The notes: generated by a model from the letters alone, not told the origin. 64,000 bases of DNA from an uncultured Bacteroides sp. (GCA_947646015.1 CANSEY010000018.1:1-64000), one strand, 5' to 3'. Positions 27,707 to 37,320 are shown, numbered from the stretch's first letter. Program-made: numbers and translations.

Positions 27707-28327
27707 CTATATTTGTGAATATACTACCTTCTTTGTTTCAAAGAACTCTTCCTCGAAGTTTTCGCTCAGGCTGTGGATGACTGTTTTATGCTTGAACGGC
27801 ATCGTTTCATGCTCCAGTTCGCCTCCTTTGAGACAGATCAGTCCGTTGGGCAAAGCATTCTGCTGTTTGGGGGAAATGTTCTTTTTGATGATCTTGATCA
27901 GATCCGCCAAAGGCATTACGGCACGGCTCACGACGAAATCGAACTGTTGTTTTTCCTCTTCGGCACGGGCATGACGGAAAGTGACGTTTTTCAGTCCGAT
28001 GGCATTGGCCACTTCTGTCGCCACACGTACTTTCTTGCCGATGCTGTCTACCAGATGAAACTTGGTTTCGGGGAACAGGATGGCGAGCGGAATGCCGGGA
28101 AATCCTCCTCCTGTACCCAAATCCATGACCTTGGTTCCGGGACGGAATTGAATCACTTTGGCGATGCCTAATGAATGGAGCACATGATGCTCGTACAGAT
28201 TTTCGATGTCTTTGCGGGAGATAACGTTGATTTTCGCATTCCAGTCGATGTAGAGGTCGTATAGAGCGGCAAACTGTTTACGCTGCTCTTCCGTCAGATC
28301 CGGAAAATATTTCAGTATGATTTCCAC
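27707..28327 (-). CDS. rsmG: 16S rRNA (guanine-527 N7)-methyltransferase
   Basis: 206 residues, GidB/RsmG family. The N-terminal segment LYDLYIDWNAKINVISRKD and the SAM-binding motif VMDLGTGGGFPGIPLAILFP are diagnostic. It methylates G527 in the 530 loop of 16S rRNA. It is promoter-proximal to the MBL gene. A stem-loop (ATGAATATCCT near 28367 with AGGATATTCAT near 28410) lies in the 113 bp upstream. Confidence 0.95.
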   Translation of the reverse strand: MEIILKYFPDLTEEQRKQFAALYDLYIDWNAKINVISRKDIENLYEHHVLHSLGIAKVIQFRPGTKVMDLGTGGGFPGIPLAILFPETKFHLVDSIGKKVRVATEVANAIGLKNVTFRHARAEEEKQQFDFVVSRAVMPLADLIKIIKKNISPKQQNALPNGLICLKGGELEHETMPFKHKTVIHSLSENFEEEFFETKKVVYSQI

Positions 28328-28440
28328 TTTAAGTATTTTGAATGGTGAATTTTGATTTATAAGTGAAATGAATATCCTTCTGCATCACACGGGGCAATAA
28401 CAACAGGATATTCATTGGTGTTCAATCTTTTAATAGCTGT

Positions 28441-29292
28441 TTAATCTTTCAGGTCTCCAAGAATTGGGTTGCTGCCCAGCAGATGTTCCATCATAGAGTA
28501 TGGAATGGTAACTTTGACAGGTCCCATCGAGTACGGTGTGATGTCGTATATATTATAGTAGAAGGTGATACCTTCTTTACTCAGATAGAAGTTCTCTGTC
28601 GGGGCGATGTCTCCGGTCGAAGCATATCCCATGTCTTCCAGCGCTTCGTGAGTAGTTACTTTGTTGTCAGCCATCAGCTGGTTCCAGATCAGATCCGTCA
28701 GGGCTTCCTGGAAGTCGCCTACAAAAATATCATCGAGGCGGAGCGGACGCATCAGAGTGAGATCCATGTTCAGGAAAGTTGACATATACATACCGTGTGC
28801 GCCTCCGGTATATTCGTTGTAGTCAACGCGATATACTAGCAGGTCTTTCTCATAAAGTTGCACGTGGCTTTCGATGCTCTTGTAATAGGAGTACCATGCG
28901 CCTACCACTGCATCGCTTTCTTTATTCTTTTCGTCTTCGGCGTACATCGGCTCTTGGTCGTGGCGATACTCGTCAATGTAATTCTTGGCGTATTGCTTCA
29001 CTACCGCTTCTGGCTTTTCGCCGATATATTTGTCTCCGAAGCAGACGGAGATGAAGTAAGCGTTCAGACTGTCTTTCAGCATCTCATCCGACGACTTGAC
29101 GGGATAGGCGAAGTTGATGATAATATTGCACGCGGGTTTGGCGGTGTCATTAAAGAGGTGTGCCGTCTCGTTAACCTGTATACTATCGAATTGTAATGCT
29201 CCCGTGTTTTTGTTCATCTTGTCATGACAAGAAAACAAAAAGCCGCTTACCGAAAGTATAACCGCAAGCAGACTGACATATTGTTTTTTCAT
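28441..29292 (-). CDS. DUF3298/RsiV-like lipoprotein
   Basis: 283 residues from the ATG at 29292. The frame is open to 29343, but that region contains the promoter. The N terminus MKKQYVSLLAV...GFLFSCHDK is a lipoprotein signal with the lipobox cysteine at about residue 22. The rest has a DUF4163-like region followed by a C-terminal DUF3298-type domain (FYYNIYDITPYSMGPVKVTIPYS). It should be anchored at the cell envelope facing the periplasm or surface. Function unknown; RsiV-type members bind lysozyme, but that is not implied here. Confidence 0.75.
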   Translation of the reverse strand: MKKQYVSLLAVILSVSGFLFSCHDKMNKNTGALQFDSIQVNETAHLFNDTAKPACNIIINFAYPVKSSDEMLKDSLNAYFISVCFGDKYIGEKPEAVVKQYAKNYIDEYRHDQEPMYAEDEKNKESDAVVGAWYSYYKSIESHVQLYEKDLLVYRVDYNEYTGGAHGMYMSTFLNMDLTLMRPLRLDDIFVGDFQEALTDLIWNQLMADNKVTTHEALEDMGYASTGDIAPTENFYLSKEGITFYYNIYDITPYSMGPVKVTIPYSMMEHLLGSNPILGDLKD

Positions 29293-29340
29293 ACTCGTTT
29301 TTTCTATAAATTCAACATTGATCATATCTATCACTATCGA

Positions 29341-29348
29341 CAAATATA
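29341..29348 (-). promoter_or_regulatory. -7 element for the DUF3298 lipoprotein gene
   Basis: The minus strand reads TATATTTG, 48 bp upstream of the ATG at 29292. It supports the shorter lipoprotein start over the frame opening at 29343. Confidence 0.55.
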
Positions 29349-29493
29349 AATGAAATTACCGAATACTGCGAATAAAAAAGGAAAAATATTCAGCTACTTT
29401 CTCCGGCAATGTATATAGGGGATGCCATTGTTAATGATTCTTTTTTTCTTGCTTCTGTATCATATGTTACAGTTTTAATCTGTACGCCGTACT

Positions 29494-29501
29494 TATCTTT
29501 G
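29494..29501 (+). promoter_or_regulatory. -7 element for the YecH-like gene
   Basis: TATCTTTG lies 15 bp before the ATG at 29517. A TTTT stretch near 29473 could be a weak -33 box. Confidence 0.55.
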
Positions 29502-29516
29502 CAGAAAAAATAGATT

Positions 29517-29750
29517 ATGGAACAGTTACATGCACACGAAGTCCTTCACATGATGGAGGGAAATAGTTATACTGAGGCATCTCTGAGGGCTGCAATTGTA
29601 GAGAAGTTTGGCGAACATCAGCGTTTTTATACTTGTTCGGCAGATAATATGGAAGTGGATGAACTGATCGGATTTCTTAAACGAAAAGGGAAGTTCATGC
29701 CTGCCGGTGAGGAATTTACGGTCGATATCAGTAAGGTATGCAGTCATTGA
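29517..29750 (+). CDS. YecH-family small metal-binding protein (DUF2492)
   Basis: 77 residues. The N terminus EQLHAHEVLHMM and the segment RFYTCSADNMEVDELIGFL match the YecH/DUF2492 family of probable metal-binding proteins. The His and Cys residues (H5, H7, H11, C41, C75) are plausible ligands. It is cytosolic and monocistronic, with its own promoter. Function unknown. Confidence 0.75.
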   Translation: MEQLHAHEVLHMMEGNSYTEASLRAAIVEKFGEHQRFYTCSADNMEVDELIGFLKRKGKFMPAGEEFTVDISKVCSH

Positions 29751-29878
29751 TTCTCTGTGGCGGACGGTATGATAGATAAGCCAATAGGATAGTTGAGAGA
29801 AGAAATGTTAGTAGTCATAGGTTATACCTGTCGTTTTTCATAGATAGGGAAATCCCTATTAGCAAGTAGGAAGAAGTC

Positions 29879-29910
29879 TTTGCGAAGGGAATTTTCTCAG
29901 ACTACATTTG
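29879..29910 (+). promoter_or_regulatory. complete Bacteroidetes promoter of the 29945 lipoprotein
   Basis: TTTG (29879-29882), 20 bp, then TACATTTG (29903-29910). Both boxes match consensus with ideal spacing. The leader is about 28 nt. Confidence 0.75.
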
Positions 29911-29944
29911 GGGTATTCAAAAAAACTACTAAACTATACCTATT

Positions 29945-30451
29945 ATGAAAAAGAGTCAGATCCTTATGTCTTTGCTGCTGGTGATATTGCTCAGCAGTTG
30001 TTATGCAAGCAGAATTACTTATGAGAATTTGAGTATTATCCAACGTGGGATGTCTTCAAAAGAAGTAATAGCTATTATGGGTAAACCGAGCTATCGAAGT
30101 TTTGACGAAGAGAGTGAGATGCTGGAATTTCGTACTTCCGAGTCAAGTATTGCAGGAGTCGTTAATATCTGGTTCGTTGATGACCGGGTGACTAAGATGA
30201 AAAGTTATCATACCAATGGCTGTATGGACCGGAACAGAGCCATAGAGGATAAGGAAGAGGAGGAATCTGCAAAGAAGGAAAAGAAAGAAAAAGAAGAAAC
30301 AAGCGCCCGCATACGTGTGAAGACGGACGGAAAGCATATCATACAGACTGGTTCCATCATAGTCACTCCGGATGGAAAGCACGAGACGGTGGTCAGTGAT
30401 TGTGGTGGAGTAATCATAACAGCTTCGGGGGAGCATATACTTGCTCCTTAA
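29945..30451 (+). CDS. small lipoprotein with SmpA/BamE-like N-terminal fold
   Basis: 168 residues. Lipoprotein signal (LLVILLSSCYAS, Cys near residue 19), then a region with the BamE/SmpA-like pattern IQRGMSSKEVIAIMGKPS. A highly charged Lys/Glu stretch at about 104-120 precedes a C-terminal segment of short beta repeats (IQTGSIIVTPDGKHETVV). It is probably an envelope protein of unknown role. It stands alone between its own promoter and the convergent CDF gene, whose stop is 9 bp away. Confidence 0.65.
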   Translation: MKKSQILMSLLLVILLSSCYASRITYENLSIIQRGMSSKEVIAIMGKPSYRSFDEESEMLEFRTSESSIAGVVNIWFVDDRVTKMKSYHTNGCMDRNRAIEDKEEEESAKKEKKEKEETSARIRVKTDGKHIIQTGSIIVTPDGKHETVVSDCGGVIITASGEHILAP

Positions 30452-30460
30452 CGCCTTCCG

Positions 30461-31384
30461 TCAATTCACCATACCCTTGTCAATACCAAATTTCTCGTCT
30501 GTCTGACATTCGCCGGCAGGTTCCACGTGTACTAAGATATCATAGACATTGTCTATAGAGCTTTTTATGCTTTTCTCCACAGCGTCGGCTATCTGATGGG
30601 CCTGTGTGATGGTTATCTGCGGATTTACCTCGATATCGAGGGTAATCATATAAAGATTCCCGATCATTCTTGATCTTACCCGGTGTGGGTTGCTCGCACC
30701 GGGAACTGTTTCTACTGCTTCGAATATCTTATTGTACACATTGACATCTTTGACGCCATCCATCAATTCCACATTCGAATCGATGAAAATGCCAATCGAA
30801 GATTTTATGATAAAGAGGCTGATGATTAGTCCTGTGATGGAGTCGAGTATAGGCAGTTTGAATATGAACGTGAATATCAGTCCCAGCAGCACACCGGAGG
30901 AAATGATAACATCATTGCGCATATTGATGGCATTGGCCGTCAGCATGGAGCTATCTATCTTTTTCCCTTGTTTGTACTGATATAAAGCCAGGAGAAGTTT
31001 GCCGATAATCGAAAAGATCGTGACGTATATAGCAATGGCTGACGGAATTTCTTTTGCTTCTTCGGAAAAGATACTTCCGATAGATGATATCAACATTTGC
31101 ACCCCTGCATAGAATATCACAAGCGAAAGAATTTTAGTCGCAATCCCTTCGGCTTTCTCATAGCCGAATACGTACTTCTTGGAAGGCGGCTGGCTGATAA
31201 TGCGTGCTGTGAAAATCATGACAATGGAGATGATCACATCCGTTGCCGAATCAATACCGTCGCCTAGCACGGCAAGACTGCCGGCCCATAAACCTACGAT
31301 GATTTTTGATGTGGAAAGTATGGCATTACCAATAGTACTAATCCAGGAAGTTCTGATTAATATCTGCTCTCTTTTAGCTTTCAT
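30461..31384 (-). CDS. cation diffusion facilitator family transporter
   Basis: 307 residues, six membrane helices and a C-terminal cytoplasmic metal-binding domain. The motif GDGIDSATDVIIS in helix II and the later NAINMRNDVIIS in helix V carry the paired Asp/Asn residues that bind metal in CDF (Zn2+/Fe2+/Mn2+/H+) antiporters. The helix V site is NxxND rather than HxxxD, a pattern seen in Fe/Mn-type rather than Zn-type members. It starts 4 bp after a 59-codon ORF and is likely co-transcribed with it. Confidence 0.9.
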   Translation of the reverse strand: MKAKREQILIRTSWISTIGNAILSTSKIIVGLWAGSLAVLGDGIDSATDVIISIVMIFTARIISQPPSKKYVFGYEKAEGIATKILSLVIFYAGVQMLISSIGSIFSEEAKEIPSAIAIYVTIFSIIGKLLLALYQYKQGKKIDSSMLTANAINMRNDVIISSGVLLGLIFTFIFKLPILDSITGLIISLFIIKSSIGIFIDSNVELMDGVKDVNVYNKIFEAVETVPGASNPHRVRSRMIGNLYMITLDIEVNPQITITQAHQIADAVEKSIKSSIDNVYDILVHVEPAGECQTDEKFGIDKGMVN

Positions 31385-31388
31385 GTGA

Positions 31389-31568
31389 TTAAGCCTTTGA
31401 CATTCCGGTTAGTATATAGCTGCCTTTCAAGTTATTTTCTTTCATATAATTGACTACTTCTATCCGGCAAGCTGACATTAAAGCGTATCCTGTTAAGTTC
31501 CCGTTTATAGCTTTAATGAACGAATACTCTGTATCGTTGTGGATGAAAGATATACGATGATATTCCAT
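31389..31568 (-). CDS. 59-residue uncharacterised protein upstream of the CDF transporter
   Basis: An ATG at 31568 and a TAA at 31389-31391 enclose 59 codons. The protein begins MEYHRISFIHND and ends ILTGMSKA, has one cysteine, no signal peptide and no membrane span. A TATATTTG promoter element lies 34 bp upstream, and its stop is 4 bp from the CDF start. No family recognised. The promoter and tight spacing make a genuine small gene likely; a leader peptide for the transporter is an alternative. Confidence 0.6.
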   Translation of the reverse strand: MEYHRISFIHNDTEYSFIKAINGNLTGYALMSACRIEVVNYMKENNLKGSYILTGMSKA

Positions 31569-31601
31569 GACATGATGTATTTAAAAGAACTAATATGTGG
31601 T

Positions 31602-31609
31602 CAAATATA
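31602..31609 (-). promoter_or_regulatory. -7 element for the small ORF-CDF operon
   Basis: The minus strand reads TATATTTG, which would give a leader of about 27 nt before the ATG at 31568. It is divergent from the copper-operon promoter at 31653-31684. Confidence 0.55.
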
Positions 31610-31652
31610 CGGATAATATCAGTAGTACGAATAAAAATGGAGAATTATTTAA

Positions 31653-31684
31653 TTTGATATTGTTGCCGGAATACCTTATCTTTG
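31653..31684 (+). promoter_or_regulatory. complete promoter of the copper operon
   Basis: TTTG (31653-31656), 20 bp, TATCTTTG (31677-31684), 9 bp before the ATG at 31694. Near-consensus in both boxes and spacing. Confidence 0.75.
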
Positions 31685-31693
31685 TCTCCCGAA

Positions 31694-32092
31694 ATGAAGA
31701 GACTAGCCTACATAACAGCAGTGATCCTTTCTCTCCTGATTATCTATTCAGGGGCGGGAGTATCTATTGTTCATTATTGCTGTTCCCGTTGTGAGACTGT
31801 GCAGGGCTGTTGTGCCGATGGCTGTCCCAAATGTAAGAAGTCTCATACTTGCGATTCAAAGAAAGATTGTAGAGAAAAGGGCTGTACGGCAACTATCTAT
31901 AAGCCCGATTTGATGAAGCATATTTCCGAACTGACAGTTTCCGTTCCGGTGATAACACTTTTCTGTGAACAGTATTGTCAGCTATTTGCTTTCACTTCTA
32001 TAGACCGGACGGTGGACTTTTCCAGTCTTCCTTCTCCGCCATCTCCCTGTCCGAGGCAGAAGCTGGCGTTACATTCCGTTTTTCTGATTTAG
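31694..32092 (+). CDS. cysteine-rich membrane-anchored protein at head of copper operon
   Basis: 132 residues from the ATG at 31694; an in-frame ATG at 31682 falls inside the -7 box and is rejected. One N-terminal membrane span (about 5-25) is followed by a metal-ligand cluster: HYCCSRC, then GCC, GCPKC, HTC, DC and GC, about 13 cysteines in 50 residues. The C-terminal half has no cysteine cluster. First gene before a TonB receptor, an HMA protein and a CopA ATPase. Copper binding or sensing at the envelope is inferred from context; no family name is known to me. Confidence 0.7.
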   Translation: MKRLAYITAVILSLLIIYSGAGVSIVHYCCSRCETVQGCCADGCPKCKKSHTCDSKKDCREKGCTATIYKPDLMKHISELTVSVPVITLFCEQYCQLFAFTSIDRTVDFSSLPSPPSPCPRQKLALHSVFLI

Positions 32093-32227
32093 CTGTTATT
32101 TCATCTTTTTTGTCCGATTGTACTTTGTTTTCAGCCTTTGCAGGGTATGAAAACAAGGAGAATGAATGCAACTCAGTTGCAAGAGAAATGAATTAATTTT
32201 GTATCGCAAAACTAAGTCCAAGAAAGA

Positions 32228-34447
32228 ATGAAATATATAATAATGGGACTGTTCTCATTACTTGCAGTTACGACACAAGCGCAGGTGCGGGGAATAGTCA
32301 AAGATAATACCGGAGAGCCTGTTCCGGGTGCTAATGTATTCTGGGTGAATACGGGTCAGGGTGTAACTACCAAGGAAGATGGCAGCTTTTCTATCTCCAA
32401 ACCTTCGAAGAGTCACATGCTGGTAATCAGTTTTATCGGTTTTCAGAATGACACGATTCATGTCAGCAAGAAGAATCAGGAACTGGACATTACCCTTCGG
32501 GAAGGTGTAGAACTGAACGAAGTGAATGTAGTCAGCCGCAGAATGGGAACGATGAAGTTGCGCAGCAGCGTGATGAACGAAGAGATGATAAGCAGTGCCG
32601 AATTGAGCAGGGCTGCCTGCTGTAATCTGGGAGAAAGTTTCGTGACCAACCCTTCGGTGGACGTGAGCTATTCGGATGCGGCAACGGGAGCCAAGCAGAT
32701 CAAACTGCTCGGATTGTCCGGAACTTATGTACAGATGCTCACGGAGAATATCCCGAACTATCGCGGTGCGGCATCTCCTTATGGTCTGGGATATGTTCCC
32801 GGTCCGTGGATGCAAAGCATACAGGTTTCCAAAGGAATCTCATCAGTGAAGAATGGTTACGAAGCCATCACGGGACAGATTAATGTAGAGTTCAAAAAGC
32901 CGCAGTTGCCGGAGGCCGATTGGGTATCTGCCAATCTTTTCGCAAGCAGTACCAACCGGTATGAGGCGAATGCGGACGCCACCTTAAAGTTGTCAAAACG
33001 TTGGAGTACCTCTTTATTGGCGCATTATGAAAACGAAACCAAAGCGCACGACGGCAATGATGACGGCTTCGTGGATATCCCCCAAGTAGAGCAGTATAAC
33101 GTGTGGAACCGATGGGCCTATATGGGAGATCATTATGTCTTTCAGGCAGGCTTCAAGGCTCTTTCCGAAAGTCGCACTAGCGGGCAGGCACATCATACGG
33201 ATATGCAGACGGGTGATCTTTATAAAGTAGGAATCGATACCGAACGTTACGAACTTTTCACCAAGAATGCTTATATATTTAATAAGGAGAAGAATACGAA
33301 TCTGGCACTGATTCTTTCTGCCAGTTGGCACAATCAGGATGCCATGTACGGACGAAAACTATACAATGTAGACCAGACAAATGTGTATGCCTCTTTGATG
33401 TTTGAAACAGAGTTTAATAAGCAGAACAGTTTCTCGGCGGGGCTGAGTTTCAACTATGACGCTTATGACCAGCATTATCGGTTGGAGAATCAAACGGAAT
33501 TGCCGCTCATCAAGGCTTTTGCCAAAGAAGCGGTTCCCGGAGCCTATGCGCAATACACGCTGAATCTGAATGATCAGTGGATGCTGATGGCAGGTCTGCG
33601 TGGTGACTATAGCAATGAGCACGGTTTCTTTGTGACTCCCCGTGCACATCTTAAATACAATCCGAATGAGTACGTACACTTCCGCCTCTCTGCCGGAAAA
33701 GGTTATCGTACGAATCATGTACTGGCAGAAAATAACTACCTGCTTTCCAGTAGCCGAAAGGTCGAAATAGCGAAAGGACTGGACATGGAAGAAGCATGGA
33801 ACTATGGTGCCAGTGTATCTACCTACGTACCTGTATTTGGCAAAACGCTGAATATCAATGCCGAATATTATTACACAGACTTCCTGAAGCAAGTCGTAGT
33901 GGATATGGACAGTAATCCTCACGAAGTAGCCTTTTACAATCTGGACGGGCGTTCCTATTCGCATGTATTCCAAGTAGAGGCAAGCTATCCTTTCTTTAAA
34001 GGATTTACCTTGACGGGAGCTTACCGTCTGACGGATGCTCAGACCACCTACAAAGGCCAACGGATGGAGAAACCGTTGACCAGCAAATACAAAGGACTGC
34101 TGACCGCTTCGTACCAGACTCCACTCGGAATATGGCAGTTTGATGCTACGCTTCAGCTCAATGGCGGAGGAAGAATGCCTTCCCCTTATGAGTTGGCAGA
34201 CGGTCAGCTATCTTGGGAGCGCCGCTATGGCAGCTTCGAGCAACTGAGTGCCCAGATTACCCGCTATTTCCGCCGCTGGTCTGTCTACATAGGAGGGGAG
34301 AACCTGACAAACTTCAAACAGAAGAATCCGATCATTGACGCAGCAAACCCGTGGGGAGGAAACTTCGACTCAACGATGATATGGGGACCTGTGCACGGGG
34401 CAAAAGCCTATATCGGAATACGTTTCAATCTGGCAAGAAATGAATAA
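32228..34447 (+). CDS. TonB-dependent receptor of the copper operon
   Basis: 739 residues. Signal peptide (TTQAQ), N-terminal carboxypeptidase-D-like regulatory domain (about 20-100, VRGIVKDNTGEPVPGANV), plug domain with a conserved-looking SYSDAATGAKQIKLLGLSGTYVQML segment, then a 22-strand-type barrel ending AYIGIRFNLARNE. The paired cysteines in RAACCNLG near the plug start could be metal ligands. Gene order with Cys-rich, HMA and CopA proteins suggests metal (copper) or metallophore passage across the outer membrane. A TAATTTTG at 32194-32201 may be an internal promoter. Confidence 0.88.
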   Translation: MKYIIMGLFSLLAVTTQAQVRGIVKDNTGEPVPGANVFWVNTGQGVTTKEDGSFSISKPSKSHMLVISFIGFQNDTIHVSKKNQELDITLREGVELNEVNVVSRRMGTMKLRSSVMNEEMISSAELSRAACCNLGESFVTNPSVDVSYSDAATGAKQIKLLGLSGTYVQMLTENIPNYRGAASPYGLGYVPGPWMQSIQVSKGISSVKNGYEAITGQINVEFKKPQLPEADWVSANLFASSTNRYEANADATLKLSKRWSTSLLAHYENETKAHDGNDDGFVDIPQVEQYNVWNRWAYMGDHYVFQAGFKALSESRTSGQAHHTDMQTGDLYKVGIDTERYELFTKNAYIFNKEKNTNLALILSASWHNQDAMYGRKLYNVDQTNVYASLMFETEFNKQNSFSAGLSFNYDAYDQHYRLENQTELPLIKAFAKEAVPGAYAQYTLNLNDQWMLMAGLRGDYSNEHGFFVTPRAHLKYNPNEYVHFRLSAGKGYRTNHVLAENNYLLSSSRKVEIAKGLDMEEAWNYGASVSTYVPVFGKTLNINAEYYYTDFLKQVVVDMDSNPHEVAFYNLDGRSYSHVFQVEASYPFFKGFTLTGAYRLTDAQTTYKGQRMEKPLTSKYKGLLTASYQTPLGIWQFDATLQLNGGGRMPSPYELADGQLSWERRYGSFEQLSAQITRYFRRWSVYIGGENLTNFKQKNPIIDAANPWGGNFDSTMIWGPVHGAKAYIGIRFNLARNE

Positions 34448-34470
34448 TAACCATTAAACGAATAAGAAAA

Positions 34471-34830
34471 ATGAGAACAAAAAGATGGATGGCCACTTGC
34501 GTGGTGGCTCTTTTGAGCGTAGCAGCCGTGTTGGCAAAGGATATCCGTGTAGTAGTATTCAAAGTCTCTCAGATGCACTGCGAGAACTGCGAGAAGAAAG
34601 TGAAAAATAACATGCGCTTCGAGAAAGGCGTGAAGGAACTTTCCACCGAACTGAAGAACAAAACCGTGTCCATCACCTACGATGCCGAAAAGACAGATGT
34701 GAAGAAGTTGCAGGCAGGATTCAAGAAGTTCAATTATGAGGCCGAGTTTGTGAAGGAAACCAAGCAGGACGGCAAGAAAGATGGCAAACAAGAATCTAAG
34801 AAAGAGGATAAGAAGGCCGATAAGAAGTAA
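34471..34830 (+). CDS. periplasmic heavy-metal-associated (HMA) domain protein
   Basis: 119 residues. Signal peptide (AAVLAKD), then one HMA domain with the binding motif MHCENC, followed by a lysine/aspartate-rich tail of about 28 residues (repeats of the type KKDGKQESKKEDKK). It resembles a secreted CopZ-like metallochaperone. Being exported and encoded between the TonB receptor and the CopA ATPase, it may accept copper in the periplasm. The charged tail has no clear function. Confidence 0.85.
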   Translation: MRTKRWMATCVVALLSVAAVLAKDIRVVVFKVSQMHCENCEKKVKNNMRFEKGVKELSTELKNKTVSITYDAEKTDVKKLQAGFKKFNYEAEFVKETKQDGKKDGKQESKKEDKKADKK

Positions 34831-34893
34831 TCGAACAAATACCCGTATTTGCTTGTTTTATAAATACTAATTAATTAAAGAGTAAAGGATTAT

Positions 34894-37110
34894 ATGGGTA
34901 ATATAGCAAAAAAAGCGTTTCCCGTGCTTAATATGCATTGTGCGGGATGCGCTAACAATGTAGAAAAGACAGTGAAAAAGTTGCCGGGAGTCGTTGATGC
35001 TTCCGTCAACTTTGCTTCAAATACATTGACGATTTCTTATGAGGACGACAAGCTCACCCCCGGAGAAATCCGTGCAGCGGTACTTGCTGCCGGTTATGAT
35101 CTGATAGTAGAAGAAGCGAATAAAGAAGAACGTCGGGAAGAAGAACAGCATAAGCGCTACCTTCGTCTGAAACGGAAAGTGATCGGCGCGTGGATATTTG
35201 TAGTGCCGTTGCTTATCTTTTCGATGTTATTAATGCATATGCCATACTCTAACGAGATACAAATGTTGCTTGCTATTCCGGTAATGGTGCTCTTCGGAGG
35301 AAGTTTCTTCACGGGGGCATGGAAACAGGCGAAGATCGGTCGTAGCAATATGGATACGTTGGTTGCGTTGAGTACCTCGATAGCCTTCCTTTTCAGTTTG
35401 TTCAACACTTTCTTTCCGCAGTTTTGGACAGATCGCGGACTGGAACCGCACGTCTATTACGAAGCTTCCGCAGTGATCATTGCCTTCGTTCTGACCGGAA
35501 AGATGATGGAGGAACGCGCCAAAGGAAATACCTCGGATGCCATTCGCAAACTGATGGGAATGCAGCCCAAAGTGGCACGTGTATTGCGTGGTGGGGTAGA
35601 GGAAGAGATACAAATAGACCTGTTGCAGGTAGGCGATATGGTGGTAGTCCGTCCCGGCGAACAGATTCCCGTGGATGGTCAGCTTTCGGAGGGCGATTCG
35701 TATGTGGATGAAAGTATGATTAGCGGTGAGCCGATTCCGGTAGAGAAGAAAAAGGGCGATAAGGTCCTTGCCGGAACAATCAATCAGCGCGGTTCCTTCA
35801 TCATTCGTGCTTCTCAGGTGGGAAGTGATACTGTGCTGGCACGCATCATTCACATGGTGCAGGAAGCACAAGGCAGCAAAGCTCCTGTGCAGCGTATCGT
35901 AGACCGTATTACAGGCATCTTCGTTCCTGTCGTGTTGGGAATTGCCATTCTGACGTTTGTGCTGTGGGTAGCTATCGGTGGCAGTGAGTATATTTCTTAT
36001 GGTATTCTTTCTGCTGTATCCGTTCTGGTCATAGCCTGTCCCTGTGCTCTGGGACTTGCCACACCTACTGCGCTGATGGTGGGAATCGGTAAAGCTGCCG
36101 GACAGCATATTCTGATAAAAGACGCCGTCGCTCTGGAGCAGATGCGTAAGGTAGATGTGGTGGTACTGGATAAAACCGGTACTTTGACCGAAGGACATCC
36201 TACCGCTACCGGATGGTTGTGGGCACAGCCGCAGGAAGAACACTTCAAAGATGTACTTCTTGCTGCCGAGCTGAAATCGGAACACCCGTTGGCAGGCGCG
36301 ATTGTAGCCGTACTCCAAGACGAGGAAAAGATAACTCCCGCTCCTTTGAGCAGTTTTGAAAGCATCACAGGCAAAGGTATAAAGGTGTCTTATCAAGGTA
36401 AGACTTACTGGGTGGGCAGCCATAAACTTCTGAAAGATTTCAGCGCTACAGTAAGCGATGTCATGGCTGATATGCTGGTACACTACGAATCAGACGGAAA
36501 CGGAATCATATACTTCGGACGTGAGAATGAACTTTTGGCTATCATTGCCGTTTCCGACCCGATCAAGGCTACTTCTGCCGAGGCAGTGAAAGAACTGAAA
36601 CGTCAGGGCATTGATATCTGTATGCTTACCGGTGACGGTCAGCGGACGGCTCTGGCAGTCTCTTCCCGTCTGGGTATCGAGCGATTTGTGGCAGATGCCT
36701 TGCCGGACGATAAAGCCGAATTTGTGCGTGAGCTGCAAATGCAGGGAAAGAAAGTGGCAATGGTGGGCGATGGTATCAATGACTCACAGGCACTGGCGTT
36801 GGCTGACGTCAGCATTGCTATGGGAAAGGGTACGGATATTGCTATGGATGTCGCTATGGTGACGCTGATGACGTCCGACTTGCTGTTACTCCCCAAAGCC
36901 TTCGAACTGTCCAGGCAGACTGTACGACTGATTCATCAAAACCTTTTCTGGGCATTTATCTACAACCTGATCGGTATTCCTATCGCTGCCGGAGTATTGT
37001 TCCCTATAAACGGATTGTTGCTGAATCCGATGCTGGCAAGTGCCGCCATGGCATTCTCCAGTGTGAGTGTAGTGCTCAATTCGTTGAGTTTGGGAAGAAG
37101 GAAGATTTAA
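34894..37110 (+). CDS. copA: copper-exporting P1B-type ATPase
   Basis: 738 residues. One N-terminal HMA domain with MHCAGC, eight membrane helices, the CPC metal motif in [13 protein letters not shown], the phosphorylation site DKTGTLTEG, the SEHPLA nucleotide-binding motif and the hinge [10 protein letters not shown]. These are all motifs of Cu+-translocating P1B-1 ATPases. It is the last gene of the copper operon and exports Cu+ from the cytosol. Related Ag+ transport is possible. Confidence 0.93.
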   Translation: MGNIAKKAFPVLNMHCAGCANNVEKTVKKLPGVVDASVNFASNTLTISYEDDKLTPGEIRAAVLAAGYDLIVEEANKEERREEEQHKRYLRLKRKVIGAWIFVVPLLIFSMLLMHMPYSNEIQMLLAIPVMVLFGGSFFTGAWKQAKIGRSNMDTLVALSTSIAFLFSLFNTFFPQFWTDRGLEPHVYYEASAVIIAFVLTGKMMEERAKGNTSDAIRKLMGMQPKVARVLRGGVEEEIQIDLLQVGDMVVVRPGEQIPVDGQLSEGDSYVDESMISGEPIPVEKKKGDKVLAGTINQRGSFIIRASQVGSDTVLARIIHMVQEAQGSKAPVQRIVDRITGIFVPVVLGIAILTFVLWVAIGGSEYISYGILSAVSVLVIACPCALGLATPTALMVGIGKAAGQHILIKDAVALEQMRKVDVVVLDKTGTLTEGHPTATGWLWAQPQEEHFKDVLLAAELKSEHPLAGAIVAVLQDEEKITPAPLSSFESITGKGIKVSYQGKTYWVGSHKLLKDFSATVSDVMADMLVHYESDGNGIIYFGRENELLAIIAVSDPIKATSAEAVKELKRQGIDICMLTGDGQRTALAVSSRLGIERFVADALPDDKAEFVRELQMQGKKVAMVGDGINDSQALALADVSIAMGKGTDIAMDVAMVTLMTSDLLLLPKAFELSRQTVRLIHQNLFWAFIYNLIGIPIAAGVLFPINGLLLNPMLASAAMAFSSVSVVLNSLSLGRRKI

Positions 37111-37178
37111 GAAGAGAGCCTGCTTAACGTTCTTTTATGGATTTATGGGGCCGACTAAAAAGTCGGTAGTATCTTAAA

Positions 37179-37320
37179 TCTCCCCCTTCGGGAAGGAGGA
37201 GTACCCGTAGGGGGAGGTGGTAGGTGAATACGCAATTTTTTCATTCACAATGGATTAGAGATAACCTTGTTTTACCTACCACCCCGCCCTACGGGCACCC
37301 CTCCTTCGAGAAGGAGGGGA
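37179..37320. repeat. long imperfect inverted repeat (REP/BIME-like)
   Basis: The arm 37179-37225 (TCTCCCCCTTCGGGAAGG ... GGTGGTAGGT) is near-complementary to 37274-37320 (ACCTACCACCCC ... GAAGGAGGGGA), with a 48-bp AT-rich centre. Each arm also contains its own small hairpin (CCTTC-G-GAAGG types). It sits between convergent copA and the araC-type gene. The shape is that of interspersed palindromic elements in Bacteroides genomes. A short CCGACT/AGTCGG hairpin lies just before it (37151-37166). No gene in 37111-37406. Confidence 0.7.
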
